Numbered from the stretch's first letter, positions 8,482-18,580 are shown. The stretch: 57,912 nucleotides of DNA from an uncultured Alphaproteobacteria bacterium (GCA_944389595.1 CALXMY010000002.1:1-57912), one strand, 5' to 3'. The notes: generated by a model not told the origin, from the letters alone. Numbers and translations: made by a program.

Positions 8482-9246
8482 CTATTTATCTGTATTTTTC
8501 AACAAATTTTGCACTATTTGCAATGCATTCCATGCATCACGTTTCGCCGCCGGTTTTAACATTAAATAATTTGGATGAAAAATCGGCATGGCCGTTACAC
8601 CATTTGGTAACACAACCGTCATGCCATGTCCACGTGGCAATGTCGCATTCGCGATTTCGGCCGCCGGCAATGTTCCCAATGTTAAAATAAAACGTGGGTG
8701 CAGCATTTCAATAACCCGATTAACAAATGGGCGCGCCAAATCCAATTCCTGGCGCGTTGGGGTGCGGCCACCAGGTGTGCGCCAAAATACCATCGGGACA
8801 AACGATACCGTCATGCGCGACATACCAATTGCCGCCAACATTTTATCCATTAATTCGCCCGCCGCCCCGGATAATATTTGGCCATTTAAATCATCATCGC
8901 CACCGGGCACATCCGTTACAATTACCAATCCATTTGGATTTTTTGCAATATGCGGCAAAACAACGTTTGTTGCCCCGGCCCGTAATGGATGATTAAATTC
9001 CGAAATCATGCGACATAATGCATCAATATCTGCGGGACGCGCCGCCATGGCGGTCGCTGTTTCAACTGACACCGATTGTTGTGGCGCAATTGGTGGAACG
9101 ATTGCGGTTTGTGTGCGCCCCGCAACATTTGTATTTTCGGCAGATTTGCCCGCCGATGCATTATTTACATTTACCGACATTGGTGCATCGGTTAATTCCC
9201 AGCGCACCCCAGATAACACTAAATCTTTTATATCAAAATCTGTCAT
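8482..9246 (-). CDS. Family-4-like uracil-DNA glycosylase, lacking Fe-S cysteines
   Basis: Seen: about 254 residues. A Pro/Ala-rich N-terminal 70 residues precede a domain matching the type-4/5 UDG superfamily: 'VITDVPGGDDDLNGQILSGAAGELMDKMLAAIGM' (motif A region; family consensus GE.PG..ED..G.PFVG..G.LLD.ML..IG) and 'FHPNYLMLKPAAKRDAW' (motif B; consensus HP.YLL..P..K...W). Only one Cys is present (C78), whereas family 4 uses four Cys for a [4Fe-4S] cluster, so the cluster is probably lost. The start at 9246 follows AAAAGG; extending upstream would run over the pal promoter. Activity on uracil is inferred from the family and should be treated with care. Confidence 0.8.
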   Translation of the reverse strand: MTDFDIKDLVLSGVRWELTDAPMSVNVNNASAGKSAENTNVAGRTQTAIVPPIAPQQSVSVETATAMAARPADIDALCRMISEFNHPLRAGATNVVLPHIAKNPNGLVIVTDVPGGDDDLNGQILSGAAGELMDKMLAAIGMSRMTVSFVPMVFWRTPGGRTPTRQELDLARPFVNRVIEMLHPRFILTLGTLPAAEIANATLPRGHGMTVVLPNGVTAMPIFHPNYLMLKPAAKRDAWNALQIVQNLLKNTDK

Positions 9247-9259
9247 AAAGCCTTTTCCC

Positions 9260-9288
9260 TTGATTTTCCAAACTTTTTGTTTTAGAAT
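9260..9288 (+). promoter_or_regulatory. Promoter of pal
   Basis: Seen: TTGATT (9260-9265), 17-bp spacer, TAGAAT (9283-9288), then the Shine-Dalgarno AAGGGAG 9 nt before the pal ATG. It fits a sigma-70-type promoter. Confidence 0.6.
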
Positions 9289-9324
9289 AGGACACGAGTA
9301 ACAGAAACTCAAGGGAGTATTTTC

Positions 9325-9738
9325 ATGAAAATAAAAAACTTTGCAATGTTGGCGGGTGTCGCAGGATTGTTGGCTGCCTGTGGTGGCACAATCGTTGAAC
9401 CGGCTGATTTGAATGATCAACGTGTATTTTTTGCGTTCGATTCGTCTGAAATTTCTGACGAGGCACGTGATAACCTGTTGGGTCAATCACTGTATATGAA
9501 AAATCACGGTGATGTAAAAATCCAAATTGCTGGTAACTGTGACGAACGCGGTTCAACAGAATACAACCTGGCCCTGGGTGCACGTCGTGCAAACGCCGCG
9601 AAACAGGTTTTGGTTGACGATGGTATTGATGCCGCGCGTATTTCCACAATTTCATATGGCAAAGAACGTCCATTGGTCCAGGGTACTGGCGAAGAAGTTT
9701 GGAAATATAATCGTAACGCCACAACAACAGTTAAATAA
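9325..9738 (+). CDS. pal: Peptidoglycan-associated lipoprotein Pal
   Basis: Outer-membrane lipoprotein of the Tol-Pal system; its OmpA domain binds peptidoglycan and holds the outer membrane at the division site. Seen: 137 residues, lipoprotein signal with lipobox L-A-A-C at residues 16-19, then an OmpA-like domain with 'VFFAFDSSEIS', 'IAGNCDERGSTEYNLALGARRA' and 'ISTISYGKERP'. 'GNCDERGS..YN..LG..RA' is the Pal-specific form of the peptidoglycan site (consensus GHTDERGT). Divergent from the UDG and convergent with parB; tolB, tolQRA and ybgF, its usual neighbours, are not here. Confidence 0.95.
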   Translation: MKIKNFAMLAGVAGLLAACGGTIVEPADLNDQRVFFAFDSSEISDEARDNLLGQSLYMKNHGDVKIQIAGNCDERGSTEYNLALGARRANAAKQVLVDDGIDAARISTISYGKERPLVQGTGEEVWKYNRNATTTVK

Positions 9739-9756
9739 TTGTTGTTATAAATACAT

Positions 9757-9788
9757 AAAAACACCGGTAAATGCCGGTGTTTTTTTTA
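9757..9788 (+). terminator. Terminator of pal
   Basis: Seen: ACACCGG/CCGGTGT stem (9761-9780) with the loop TAAATG, followed by eight T residues. The same core recurs at several other gene ends in the window. Confidence 0.9.
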
Positions 9789-9823
9789 ACAAATCATAAC
9801 GTATAACTTGAAACACATTTTTT

Positions 9824-9851
9824 ATATAAAAAAGCCGGCAAATGCCGGCCT
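9824..9851 (-). terminator. Terminator of parAB
   Basis: Seen: stem GCCGGCA/TGCCGGC (9834-9849). On the minus strand it is followed by TTTTTTATATAAAAAA. It lies just after the parB stop codon. Confidence 0.85.
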
Positions 9852-9867
9852 TTTTATGATATAAATA

Positions 9868-10752
9868 TCACTGTTTATCGGCCACCAATTTATCGACCAA
9901 TTCCTGCATTTGCGTGCGCGTTGAAAAAGATAAAACAATTTGTCCCGCCCCACCACGACGTTCTTGTAATTTTACCGGAACCTTTAACGCCGCCGATATT
10001 TTTGATTCAATATCACGCACGGTATCCGCATCAATTGTTTTTGATGCATATGCGCGACTGGTTGACCGACGCGCCGTGCCACGCACCATTTTTTCCGTAT
10101 CGGCAACCGATATGTTTTTTTCAATTATTTGATGCGCCAACGCACTGGGGTCCTGGGCCACCGCAATTGTACGCGCGTGCGATGCCGATATTTTCCCCTG
10201 CTCTACCATTTCCTTGACATCCGGGGGCAAAGTATCTAAACGCATAATATTTCTGATATAACTTTCCGATTTGCCGATTAATCGCGCAACATCTGATAAT
10301 TCATATCCGCATTTTTCCATTATATTTTTATATGCGTTTGATTCCTCGATCGGATTTAAATTTTCGCGTTGAACATTTTCAATCAGCGCGATTTCCATTG
10401 CGTTTTCGGGTGTAATTTGTTTAATCAATGCCGGTATTTCGGTTAATCCCGCCAATTTACTGGCACGGAAACGACGTTCGCCGGCAACAATTTCATACAT
10501 ATATGGTCGCCCCGATACCGCACGCAATAATATCGGTTGCAAAACCCCCTTTTCCCTGATTGATGCCGCCAAATCCGACAATTCAGATTCAGTAAATGTT
10601 TTTCGCGGCTGATCAGGGTTTGGCGCAATCTGAGCCAATGGAATCTGTTTCACAACCACGCGTTCAGCCCCGGTTAAAATAGATATATCTGGTATATTAC
10701 CCATTTCCTGGGTTAAATCGGCCAACCCACGCCCCATTCCAAACCTTGACAT
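9868..10752 (-). CDS. parB: Chromosome partitioning protein ParB
   Basis: CTP-dependent DNA clamp that loads at parS and spreads over the origin region; partner of ParA. Seen: 294 residues. The N-terminal domain has 'IAPNPDQPRKTF', 'LAASIREKGVLQPILLR' and the arginine-rich CTP-binding box 'GERRFRASKLAG' (about residues 93-104), plus 'IENVQRENLNPIEE'. A helix-turn-helix for parS recognition follows ('LSDVARLIGKSESYIRNIMRL'), and the C-terminal 45 residues form the dimer domain. The first codon shares a base with the parA stop codon, so the two are translationally coupled. Two parS-like palindromes lie upstream of parA. Confidence 0.97.
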   Translation of the reverse strand: MSRFGMGRGLADLTQEMGNIPDISILTGAERVVVKQIPLAQIAPNPDQPRKTFTESELSDLAASIREKGVLQPILLRAVSGRPYMYEIVAGERRFRASKLAGLTEIPALIKQITPENAMEIALIENVQRENLNPIEESNAYKNIMEKCGYELSDVARLIGKSESYIRNIMRLDTLPPDVKEMVEQGKISASHARTIAVAQDPSALAHQIIEKNISVADTEKMVRGTARRSTSRAYASKTIDADTVRDIESKISAALKVPVKLQERRGGAGQIVLSFSTRTQMQELVDKLVADKQ

Positions 10753-11528
10753 TAATATTCCCCTTTTTCCAAACGTTGAACAACCTCGGTCGCGACACGT
10801 AAATATGCCTGGGCACCGGGTGACTTAAAATCATAAAACAATGCCGGTATGCCATGACTGGGTGCCTCGGACACACGAACATTACGCGGTATAACAGTTC
10901 TGAAAACAGTATCACCAAATGTTTTGCGTAAATCATCTTCGGCCTGGCGCGTTTGACCGTAACGCTTGTCATACATTGTTAATAACACGCCCAAAATTTC
11001 CAGGCCATGATTCCATTTTTCCTGGACCCCGCGAATATTTTGAACCAACATACTGATACCCTGTAACGACAAAAATTCCGGCTGAACAGGAATAATAACA
11101 TTATTTGCGGTTGTTAATGCGTTTAATGTCAACGCACCAAACGCAGGTGGACAATCCAGCAATATATAATCATAATGTTCAAAAACCGGCTGTAACGCAT
11201 CGCGCAGCAAATACGCGCCGCCATCATTATCCATCAAATAATTTTCCGCACCGGCCAACACCGGCGAAGACGGCATCAAATGTAACCCGGGAACCGCCGT
11301 TGATAAAATATTATCCTGGGCACGCGATTGACCGGTTAAAACACCATAAACACTTTGCGGGTGTGTGGCCCGCACAAAGCCCAGCCCCGTACTGGCATTA
11401 CCCTGGGAATCCAAATCAATTAACAATACCTGTTTTTTTATTGCCGCCAATGACGCAGCCAAATTTATTGCGGTTGTGGTTTTCCCCACCCCGCCCTTTT
11501 GATTCGCAAACGCTATTATTTGTACCAT
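10752..11528 (-). CDS. parA: Chromosome partitioning ATPase ParA (Soj)
   Basis: Walker-type ATPase that moves ParB-bound origins over the nucleoid. Seen: 258 residues with the deviant Walker A 'NQKGGVGKTTTAINLAASLA' starting at residue 9, Walker A' 'LLIDLDSQGNAS', and Walker B 'YILLDCPPAFGALTLNAL'. Lacking a long N-terminal DNA-binding domain, it is of the chromosomal (Soj) type rather than the large plasmid type. It lies between rsmG and parB, the conserved rsmG-parA-parB order, with about 200 bp upstream that holds the parS-like palindromes. Confidence 0.97.
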   Translation of the reverse strand: MVQIIAFANQKGGVGKTTTAINLAASLAAIKKQVLLIDLDSQGNASTGLGFVRATHPQSVYGVLTGQSRAQDNILSTAVPGLHLMPSSPVLAGAENYLMDNDGGAYLLRDALQPVFEHYDYILLDCPPAFGALTLNALTTANNVIIPVQPEFLSLQGISMLVQNIRGVQEKWNHGLEILGVLLTMYDKRYGQTRQAEDDLRKTFGDTVFRTVIPRNVRVSEAPSHGIPALFYDFKSPGAQAYLRVATEVVQRLEKGEY

Positions 11529-11634
11529 TTATTATCATCCATTTTTTTACATAATAAAAATAGAATAAATCAATCGATTCGGTCAAGGCAATTATATATA
11601 AAAACGCAAAATTCAGTAAAAACAATATATTGCA

Positions 11635-11656
11635 TTTTATTTCATATGAAATAAAA
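11635..11656. promoter_or_regulatory. 22-bp perfect palindrome upstream of parA (parS-like)
   Basis: Seen: a perfect inverted repeat with half-site TTTTATTTCAT, centred between 11645 and 11646. Its core ATTTCATATGAAAT resembles the conserved bacterial parS (TGTTTCACGTGAAACA) in the TTTCA/TGAAA arms. A second copy at 11721-11734 strengthens the case. Function is inferred. Confidence 0.45.
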
Positions 11657-11720
11657 ATATTACACACCGACCAAAACACGCATATGTTAAAAACACACTA
11701 AAAACAGTACGTTATTTGTT

Positions 11721-11734
11721 ATTTCACATGAAAT
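11721..11734. promoter_or_regulatory. Second parS-like palindrome at the end of rsmG
   Basis: Seen: ATTTCACATGAAAT, which differs from the core of canonical parS (TTTCACGTGAAA) by one central base. It touches the rsmG stop codon and lies 65 bp from the first palindrome, both within 210 bp of parA. Confidence 0.5.
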
Positions 11735-12291
11735 TACCGGCAATTTTGAATAATTATAATGAATCCGTCGCCCGTTTTTGATGGTATCAGTTCATAATCA
11801 AATTTATATTTGCGTTTTGCAACCGAAATCTCGCCCGGTATTTCCCGGCCTTTTAGCAGAAAAAGCCGGTAACCAGTTTTGCCAACATAATCCAGAATTT
11901 TTATTAACGGCGCAAATGCACGTGCGGTGAAAACAATTTTTTTATCACGGGGCAGGGTGGCAATATAATTTTCAACCCGGCCATGATAAATAACCATGTT
12001 ATCCAATTTTAATTCATCGCGCAGGGCGGTTAAAAAAGCAACCTTTTTTCCAATCGATTCGATACAAACAACCGGCCATCCCAAAATTGCCAAAACAACC
12101 CCGGGAAATCCCGCACCACTGCCCAAATCGATGATATGCGCATCTGTTGGTAAAACATCGGCCAATTGTGCACAATCGGCAAAATGGCGTGTTTCAATAT
12201 CATTCAATGTACTGGGCGCAACCAAATTTATACGCCCAGACCAATCGCGCAGCATTTCCGCATAACGTTGAAATTTTTCTTTATTATTCAT
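11734..12291 (-). CDS. rsmG: 16S rRNA (guanine-N7) methyltransferase RsmG
   Basis: Methylates G527 of 16S rRNA in the 530 loop using S-adenosylmethionine. Seen: 185 residues (family about 200) with 'LRDWSGRINLVAPSTLNDIETRHFADCAQLADVL' at the N-terminus, the SAM-binding loop 'IIDLGSGAGFPGVVLAI' at about residues 52-68 and 'VFTARAFAPLIKIL' in the second half. It is upstream of parA on the same strand, as in many bacteria; mnmG, its other usual neighbour, is 18 kb away. Only 26 bp separate its start from the divergent TPR gene, so their promoters must overlap or lie inside coding DNA. Confidence 0.95.
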   Translation of the reverse strand: MNNKEKFQRYAEMLRDWSGRINLVAPSTLNDIETRHFADCAQLADVLPTDAHIIDLGSGAGFPGVVLAILGWPVVCIESIGKKVAFLTALRDELKLDNMVIYHGRVENYIATLPRDKKIVFTARAFAPLIKILDYVGKTGYRLFLLKGREIPGEISVAKRKYKFDYELIPSKTGDGFIIIIQNCR

Positions 12292-12317
12292 AAAGATTAT
12301 TGTAGCATATTTTTAAT

Positions 12318-13934
12318 ATGAAAAAAGCACAAACATTATTCACAGGTGTCGCATTGGCTGTATCAATCGCATTGATTGGTGGTGCATATGTGTACAACAG
12401 CTATATGAACGACACAAACAAAACATCAGAATATCAAACCACACAATATGGCGCATTTCTGGCGGCACAGCATGCAATTTATGTAAATGATTTTGCCAGT
12501 GCGTCTGATTTTGCCGCACAATTAACCGATACGGATTATTCAATTGTGCACTCGACAAAATTTTTGGCCGATTTTTTGAATGGTAAAATGCCGGACAATA
12601 TCGTTATTCTGGAGGAAGAAAAAAACACCGCATCGCGTTTAATATATGATGCATATTTGGTTCAAAATGATGATTGGGACGAATTATATTCGCGCCATAA
12701 AAAGGATACATCTGCATTGGCCGCACCATTGCGCATATGGGCATCTGTGGCATCAGACAAAACAAAAAATGCAATTGATTTTATCCGTGATTTACCAACA
12801 AATACATCGTGGCAAAATTTCATAATTGGGCAAATTTATGCCGAAACAGGCGATATTAACGCGGCGGCCGAATCTTTTGCCCAGGTCAGTATCGATTTTT
12901 TAAACATTAATGATTATTTGTATTTAATGTCTTTTTATCATCATAATAATCTGATGGATGCCGCACATAAATTACACGACGAATTTACCGCGCGACCCGG
13001 CGGAATGTATATGCTGGATTATGATACTGTGCCAGATTGGTCAATGTTTTCGGGTTATAAAAATCAACTGGGGTTCAGTTTGGTTCAAACTGTTTCGCAT
13101 ACACAAATTATGATGTATTCTGATTTGGCAATATTATTATTACGATTCGCGCAAATAACCGCACCAGATTTTGGCCAAAACAGCGATGCAATAAATTATT
13201 ATTTGGGGCAATTTTTCTATAATAACACCGGTGATTTTGAACATTATTTCACAAAAATCCCGGAAAACAGTCCTTTTTATCTGTTTGCGGTATTACGCAT
13301 GGCCGATAAAAATAACGACATAAAAACATTGCATAACGCAATTGAACAAAACCCATTATTTGTGCCGGCAATAAATAAATTAATTGCATATAACGTGCAA
13401 AATAATAATCGGCGTGCGGCATTGCGCGTGATAAATATGGCACTGGATGACGAAAATTTAACCGATATAGGCCGGGCGTTTTTCCTGAAAAGCAGGGCGC
13501 ATATTTATTATATGTTTGATGATTTGGATGCGGCACAAACTGATTTACATGACGCATCGCAAACATTGCCATTGGATGGGGAAATATTGGCACTGCAGGC
13601 AAAAATATGGGCTGCCCAGGGACGCGAAATTGAAAACGCATATGATTATGCGATGACATTGGTTAAACAGGATCCAACCGATATTATGGCATGGGATACA
13701 TTGGGACGCGTGATTACCGTACGCGAGGGGATTGAACCGGCACTGGATGTATTAACCCGCGTAGGCGAGGTTTCTGCCACATGTTCGTCGTTATTTGAAC
13801 AGCTGGGGGATTTGTATGTTGCCGTGGACGATGAACGCGCGGCACGTGATGCATACAGACGCGCGATTGAATTATCTGATGATGGATTGGTTGTTGTTTC
13901 AAAAATAAAAAAGAAATTAAGGGATTTAAAATGA
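12318..13934 (+). CDS. Membrane-anchored TPR-like repeat protein, function unknown
   Basis: 538 residues. Seen: a positively charged start and one hydrophobic segment (residues 7-28, 'LFTGVALAVSIALIGGAYVY'), consistent with an uncleaved signal anchor and a periplasmic body. The rest is helical, with repeats that read as TPR motifs, best in the C-terminal 200 residues: 'AFFLKSRAHIYYMFDDLDAA', 'GEILALQAKIWAAQGREIE', 'FEQLGDLYVAVDDERAARD'. Alphaproteobacteria often carry large TPR proteins of unresolved function. Its stop overlaps the gpsA start by 4 bp (ATGA), so the two are co-translated. The specific role is not known to me. Confidence 0.85.
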   Translation: MKKAQTLFTGVALAVSIALIGGAYVYNSYMNDTNKTSEYQTTQYGAFLAAQHAIYVNDFASASDFAAQLTDTDYSIVHSTKFLADFLNGKMPDNIVILEEEKNTASRLIYDAYLVQNDDWDELYSRHKKDTSALAAPLRIWASVASDKTKNAIDFIRDLPTNTSWQNFIIGQIYAETGDINAAAESFAQVSIDFLNINDYLYLMSFYHHNNLMDAAHKLHDEFTARPGGMYMLDYDTVPDWSMFSGYKNQLGFSLVQTVSHTQIMMYSDLAILLLRFAQITAPDFGQNSDAINYYLGQFFYNNTGDFEHYFTKIPENSPFYLFAVLRMADKNNDIKTLHNAIEQNPLFVPAINKLIAYNVQNNNRRAALRVINMALDDENLTDIGRAFFLKSRAHIYYMFDDLDAAQTDLHDASQTLPLDGEILALQAKIWAAQGREIENAYDYAMTLVKQDPTDIMAWDTLGRVITVREGIEPALDVLTRVGEVSATCSSLFEQLGDLYVAVDDERAARDAYRRAIELSDDGLVVVSKIKKKLRDLK

Positions 13935-14794
13935 ACGTTGGTATTATTGGTGCGGGCGCATGGGGAACCGCATTGGCGATTATTTCCGCACGTGGCGGCT
14001 CAAATGTTACATTATGGTCATATGACGGGGAATATAAACATTTTGATAACATTGATATGCCCGAAAACATTCGTATTGTACGCGATATGAATGAAATTTC
14101 TGAATGTGATGCATGGTTGATTGTTACACCTGCATCTTTTTTTCGCGAAACATTACGTGGCGCAATAAAATTTTATAACGGCCAAACAATCATTGTTTGC
14201 ACCAAGGGTGCCGAAAGCGCAACAGGCGATTTTATGTCCGAAATTATTGCGGCCGAATTGCCAAATGTCACAGATTATGGTGTTCTGTCTGGGCCACAAT
14301 TCGCGGGCGAGGTTGCCGCCGGCATTCCCACCGGATCCACATTGGCCGGCACACCACACGCAATAGAAATTGGCAGTAAAATATTAAACAAATTACATAT
14401 TAATCCATCTGATGATGTTGTTGGCGCGGAAATATGCGGGGTTGGGAAAAACGCCGTTGCATTAATATGCGGTTATAATTCCATCGCCGCAAAGGGCGAA
14501 AACGAACGCGCAATGATATTCACGCTTGCCTGGAACGAGGTTATGGAAATAGGTATAAAATGCGGGGCCCAGGTACGTACATTTTTGGATTTATGCGGAA
14601 TAGGGGACTTGTTTTTATCGGCCACATCGACAACCAGTCGAAACTTTGCCGGGGGCATGGCGATTGCACGTGGCGAACAACCATCCGGCACAGTCGAGGG
14701 CATATTCGCATTGGACGGATTAATTCGCCGCGCGGAAAAAATTGGCGTTAAAACACCGGTATTAATTGAAATGAAACAAAAAATGGGGTTATAA
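13931..14794 (+). CDS. gpsA: Glycerol-3-phosphate dehydrogenase [NAD(P)+]
   Basis: Reduces dihydroxyacetone phosphate to sn-glycerol 3-phosphate for phospholipid synthesis. Seen: Rossmann start 'VGIIGAGAWGTALAIISA' (residues 3-20), 'VCTKGAE' near 90, 'LSGPQFAGEVAAGIPT' near 120-135, 'GVGKNAVALICGY' carrying the catalytic Lys, and 'CGIGDLFLSATSTTSRN'. At 287 residues it is 35-50 shorter than typical GpsA; part of the loss is at the C-terminus, which stops soon after 'GVKTPVLIEM'. All motifs are intact, so it is likely functional. It is translationally coupled to the preceding TPR gene and convergent with mreB. Confidence 0.93.
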   Translation: MNVGIIGAGAWGTALAIISARGGSNVTLWSYDGEYKHFDNIDMPENIRIVRDMNEISECDAWLIVTPASFFRETLRGAIKFYNGQTIIVCTKGAESATGDFMSEIIAAELPNVTDYGVLSGPQFAGEVAAGIPTGSTLAGTPHAIEIGSKILNKLHINPSDDVVGAEICGVGKNAVALICGYNSIAAKGENERAMIFTLAWNEVMEIGIKCGAQVRTFLDLCGIGDLFLSATSTTSRNFAGGMAIARGEQPSGTVEGIFALDGLIRRAEKIGVKTPVLIEMKQKMGL

Positions 14795-14818
14795 AAAACG
14801 GGGCAATGCCCCGTTTTT

Positions 14819-14820
<2 letters not shown>
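14792..14820. terminator. Bidirectional terminator gpsA / mreB
   Basis: Seen: ACGGGGCA/TGCCCCGT stem (14798-14814) with A6 on the left and T7 on the right, so it can end transcription from both sides between two convergent genes. Confidence 0.88.
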
Positions 14821-16311
<1,491 letters not shown>

Positions 16312-16337
<26 letters not shown>

Positions 16338-16557
16338 TCCAATACGTGGCATTGCGATTGGAATGATTCGTATATATCAATCATGTATATCGCCGTTTAT
16401 TGGCGCACGTGCGGCATGCCGTTTTATCCCCAGTTGCAGTGAATATACCGCCCAGGCAATAAAAAAATATGGTGTTTTTCGCGGAATAATCATGGGAATA
16501 CACAGAATATCACGCTGTCGGCCGGGCGGTGGATTTGGATATGACCCGGTCCCTTGA
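16312..16557 (+). CDS. yidD: Membrane protein insertion efficiency factor YidD
   Basis: Small membrane-associated protein that assists YidC-dependent insertion. Seen: 81 residues, typical length 70-85, with '[37 protein letters not shown]' in the first two-thirds and the C-terminal '[14 protein letters not shown]'; the Cys-containing CRF.PSCS.Y core is the family hallmark. It overlaps rnpA by 26 bp. The accB promoter overlaps its last codons. Confidence 0.95.
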
Positions 16558-16581
16558 CATTGGGTGCGATTGTGGTAAAAT
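16554..16581 (+). promoter_or_regulatory. Promoter of accBC
   Basis: Seen: TTGACA (16554-16559), 16-bp spacer, TAAAAT (16576-16581), starting inside the yidD stop codon region and leaving a leader of about 60 nt before accB. It is one of the best sigma-70-like matches in the window. Confidence 0.65.
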
Positions 16582-16647
16582 TTCAGGCACATTGAAATTT
16601 GTAACGAATTTTGATACAAATGTTCATATATAACATAAGGATAAAAA

Positions 16648-17100
16648 ATGTCATTTCGTGCAACCGTTGAATCTATGTCGAAAATAATGGATGAAATGGG
16701 GATTACAGAATTGGATTTGGAACGCCAGTTTTTATTCGGTGTTTATCGCAAACATATTCATTTGTCAAAACAACAGGCGGCTGTGGCGGCTATGCCCAGT
16801 TTCCCGGTGGCATCCGAATCAAAAAATACTAACAGTGAACCGGCCAATGGCGAAAATACCGTTGGTGGATATGCATTAAAATCACCAATGGTTGGTGTCG
16901 CATATCTGGCCCCGGAACCCGGCGCAAAACCGTTTACGTCGGTCGGCGCACAAATCAAGGTTGGCGATACCGTCGCTTTGATAGAGGCAATGAAAACATT
17001 TAACCCGATTAAATCTGACAAGGACGGCGTGGTCAAAGAAATATTGGTATCTGATGGACAGGCCGTTGAATTTGATCAACCAATTATCGTTATTGAATAA
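16648..17100 (+). CDS. accB: Biotin carboxyl carrier protein of acetyl-CoA carboxylase
   Basis: Carries biotin between the biotin carboxylase (AccC) and carboxyltransferase (AccAD) in the first step of fatty-acid synthesis. Seen: 150 residues. An N-terminal helical segment leads into a Pro/Ser/Asn-rich linker (about residues 45-72), then the biotinyl domain with 'LKSPMVGVAYLAPEPGAKPF' and the thumb. The biotinylated Lys is K116 in 'EAMKTFNPI', the form seen in alphaproteobacteria (E. coli has EAMKMMN). It is followed 15 bp later by accC. Confidence 0.96.
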   Translation: MSFRATVESMSKIMDEMGITELDLERQFLFGVYRKHIHLSKQQAAVAAMPSFPVASESKNTNSEPANGENTVGGYALKSPMVGVAYLAPEPGAKPFTSVGAQIKVGDTVALIEAMKTFNPIKSDKDGVVKEILVSDGQAVEFDQPIIVIE

Positions 17101-17115
17101 ATCAGCGAAATAAAA

Positions 17116-18522
17116 ATGTCACAAATAAAAAAAGTTTTAATCGCAAATCGTGGTGAAATTGCGCTGCGTATAATACGCGCATGTCGCGATATGGGGATTC
17201 GCACGGTTGCGGTTTATTCGACCGTTGATAAAAATGCAATGCATGTGCAATTGGCGGACGAATCTGTATGTATTGGACCCGGCCCGTCCAAGGATTCGTA
17301 TTTAAATGAATCTGCAATCTTAACGGCTGCATTATTAACAAATGCGGATGCGATTCACCCGGGATACGGTTTCCTATCGGAACGCGCCGATTTCGCACAA
17401 AAGGTTGAACAGCACGGATTAATTTGGATTGGCCCGTCGGCCGCCATGATTGAAAAAATGGGGGACAAGGTCAATGCAAAACAAACCGCGATTAAATGCG
17501 GATTGCCGGTTGTGCCGGGATCTGATGGTGCGGTTGACACATTGGATGATGCATATGCATGGGCGGAAAAAATCGGATACCCCGTTATGTTAAAGGCCGC
17601 GGCCGGTGGTGGTGGGCGCGGGATACGTCCCGTGATGTCACCCGACGAAATGGCCGAGGCATTTCAAATGACCAAGAACGAGGCAAAATCCGGTTTTGGT
17701 GACGATACATTATATATGGAAAAATTATTGCTGCACCCACGGCATATTGAATTTCAGGTGTTGGGCGATATGCATGGAAACGTTGTGATTTTCGGTGAAC
17801 GCGACTGTTCGTTGCAACGCAAAAATCAAAAGGTTATGGAGGAATGCCCCGCCGCAATTTTAACCCAAAAACAACGCGACGATATGATAGAAATTTGTAA
17901 AAACGCCGCAAAAAAAATGGGGTATGTAAATGCCGGAACTTTTGAATTCATGTTCGAAGATGGAAAATTCTATTTTCTGGAAATGAATACACGGTTACAG
18001 GTGGAACACCCGGTTACTGAAATGGTATATGGTGTGGATTTGGTACGTGAACAGATTCGTATCGCATCCGGGGAAAAATTGGGATATACACAATCAAATG
18101 TTGTGCCACATGGGCATGCAATTGAATTTCGCATAAATGCCGAAGATCCGGAAACATTCATTCCAAATCCGGGTAAAATAACACTTTATGCGCCATCGGG
18201 CGGTTTGGGGGTACGTGTGGACAGCGCGGTATATACCGGTTACACAATACCACCAACGTATGATTCAATGATTGCAAAATTGATTGTTCACGCACAATCA
18301 CGACCGGCATGTATAATGCGGGCTTCGCGCGCGTTGGACGAATTTGTTATCGAAGGTGTAAAAACAACGATTCCATTACAACAAAAATTATTACGTAATC
18401 GTGATGTAAAAACACTGAATTTTGATAATCATTGGTTGGAATCTTTCTTAAAGTCCGAAACTAAAAAGGCGGCAACCAAACAAAAAAAATCAGATGCCGC
18501 AAAAAAGACGGATGAAAAATAA
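17116..18522 (+). CDS. accC: Biotin carboxylase subunit of acetyl-CoA carboxylase
   Basis: ATP-dependent carboxylation of biotin on AccB. Seen: N-terminal 'KVLIANRGEIALRIIRACRDMGI', the ATP-grasp glycine loop 'KAAAGGGGRGIRPV' near residue 160, 'EKLLLHPRHIEFQVLGD', and the active-site strand 'FLEMNTRLQVEHPVTEM' near residues 287-303. Length is 468, about 20 more than usual; the extra is a Lys/Ala-rich, probably unstructured tail ('KKAATKQKKSDAAKK') after the normal end. It forms an operon with accB and ends at a strong terminator. Confidence 0.97.
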   Translation: MSQIKKVLIANRGEIALRIIRACRDMGIRTVAVYSTVDKNAMHVQLADESVCIGPGPSKDSYLNESAILTAALLTNADAIHPGYGFLSERADFAQKVEQHGLIWIGPSAAMIEKMGDKVNAKQTAIKCGLPVVPGSDGAVDTLDDAYAWAEKIGYPVMLKAAAGGGGRGIRPVMSPDEMAEAFQMTKNEAKSGFGDDTLYMEKLLLHPRHIEFQVLGDMHGNVVIFGERDCSLQRKNQKVMEECPAAILTQKQRDDMIEICKNAAKKMGYVNAGTFEFMFEDGKFYFLEMNTRLQVEHPVTEMVYGVDLVREQIRIASGEKLGYTQSNVVPHGHAIEFRINAEDPETFIPNPGKITLYAPSGGLGVRVDSAVYTGYTIPPTYDSMIAKLIVHAQSRPACIMRASRALDEFVIEGVKTTIPLQQKLLRNRDVKTLNFDNHWLESFLKSETKKAATKQKKSDAAKKTDEK

Positions 18523-18542
18523 TAACAATACTTAGATGTTAC

Positions 18543-18580
18543 CGGGGCATGCAAATAATTTGTGTGCCCCGATATTTTTA
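18543..18580 (+). terminator. Terminator of accBC
   Basis: Seen: CGGGGCA/TGCCCCG stem (18543-18549 with 18565-18571), extended by CAAAT/ATTTG inside, followed by ATATTTTTATT. Confidence 0.8.

Noticed and set aside
9247..9486. N-terminal extension of the uracil-DNA glycosylase upstream of the ATG at 9246
   Set aside because: It would overlap the pal promoter, Shine-Dalgarno and the coding start of pal on the other strand, and its composition is unlike the rest of the protein.
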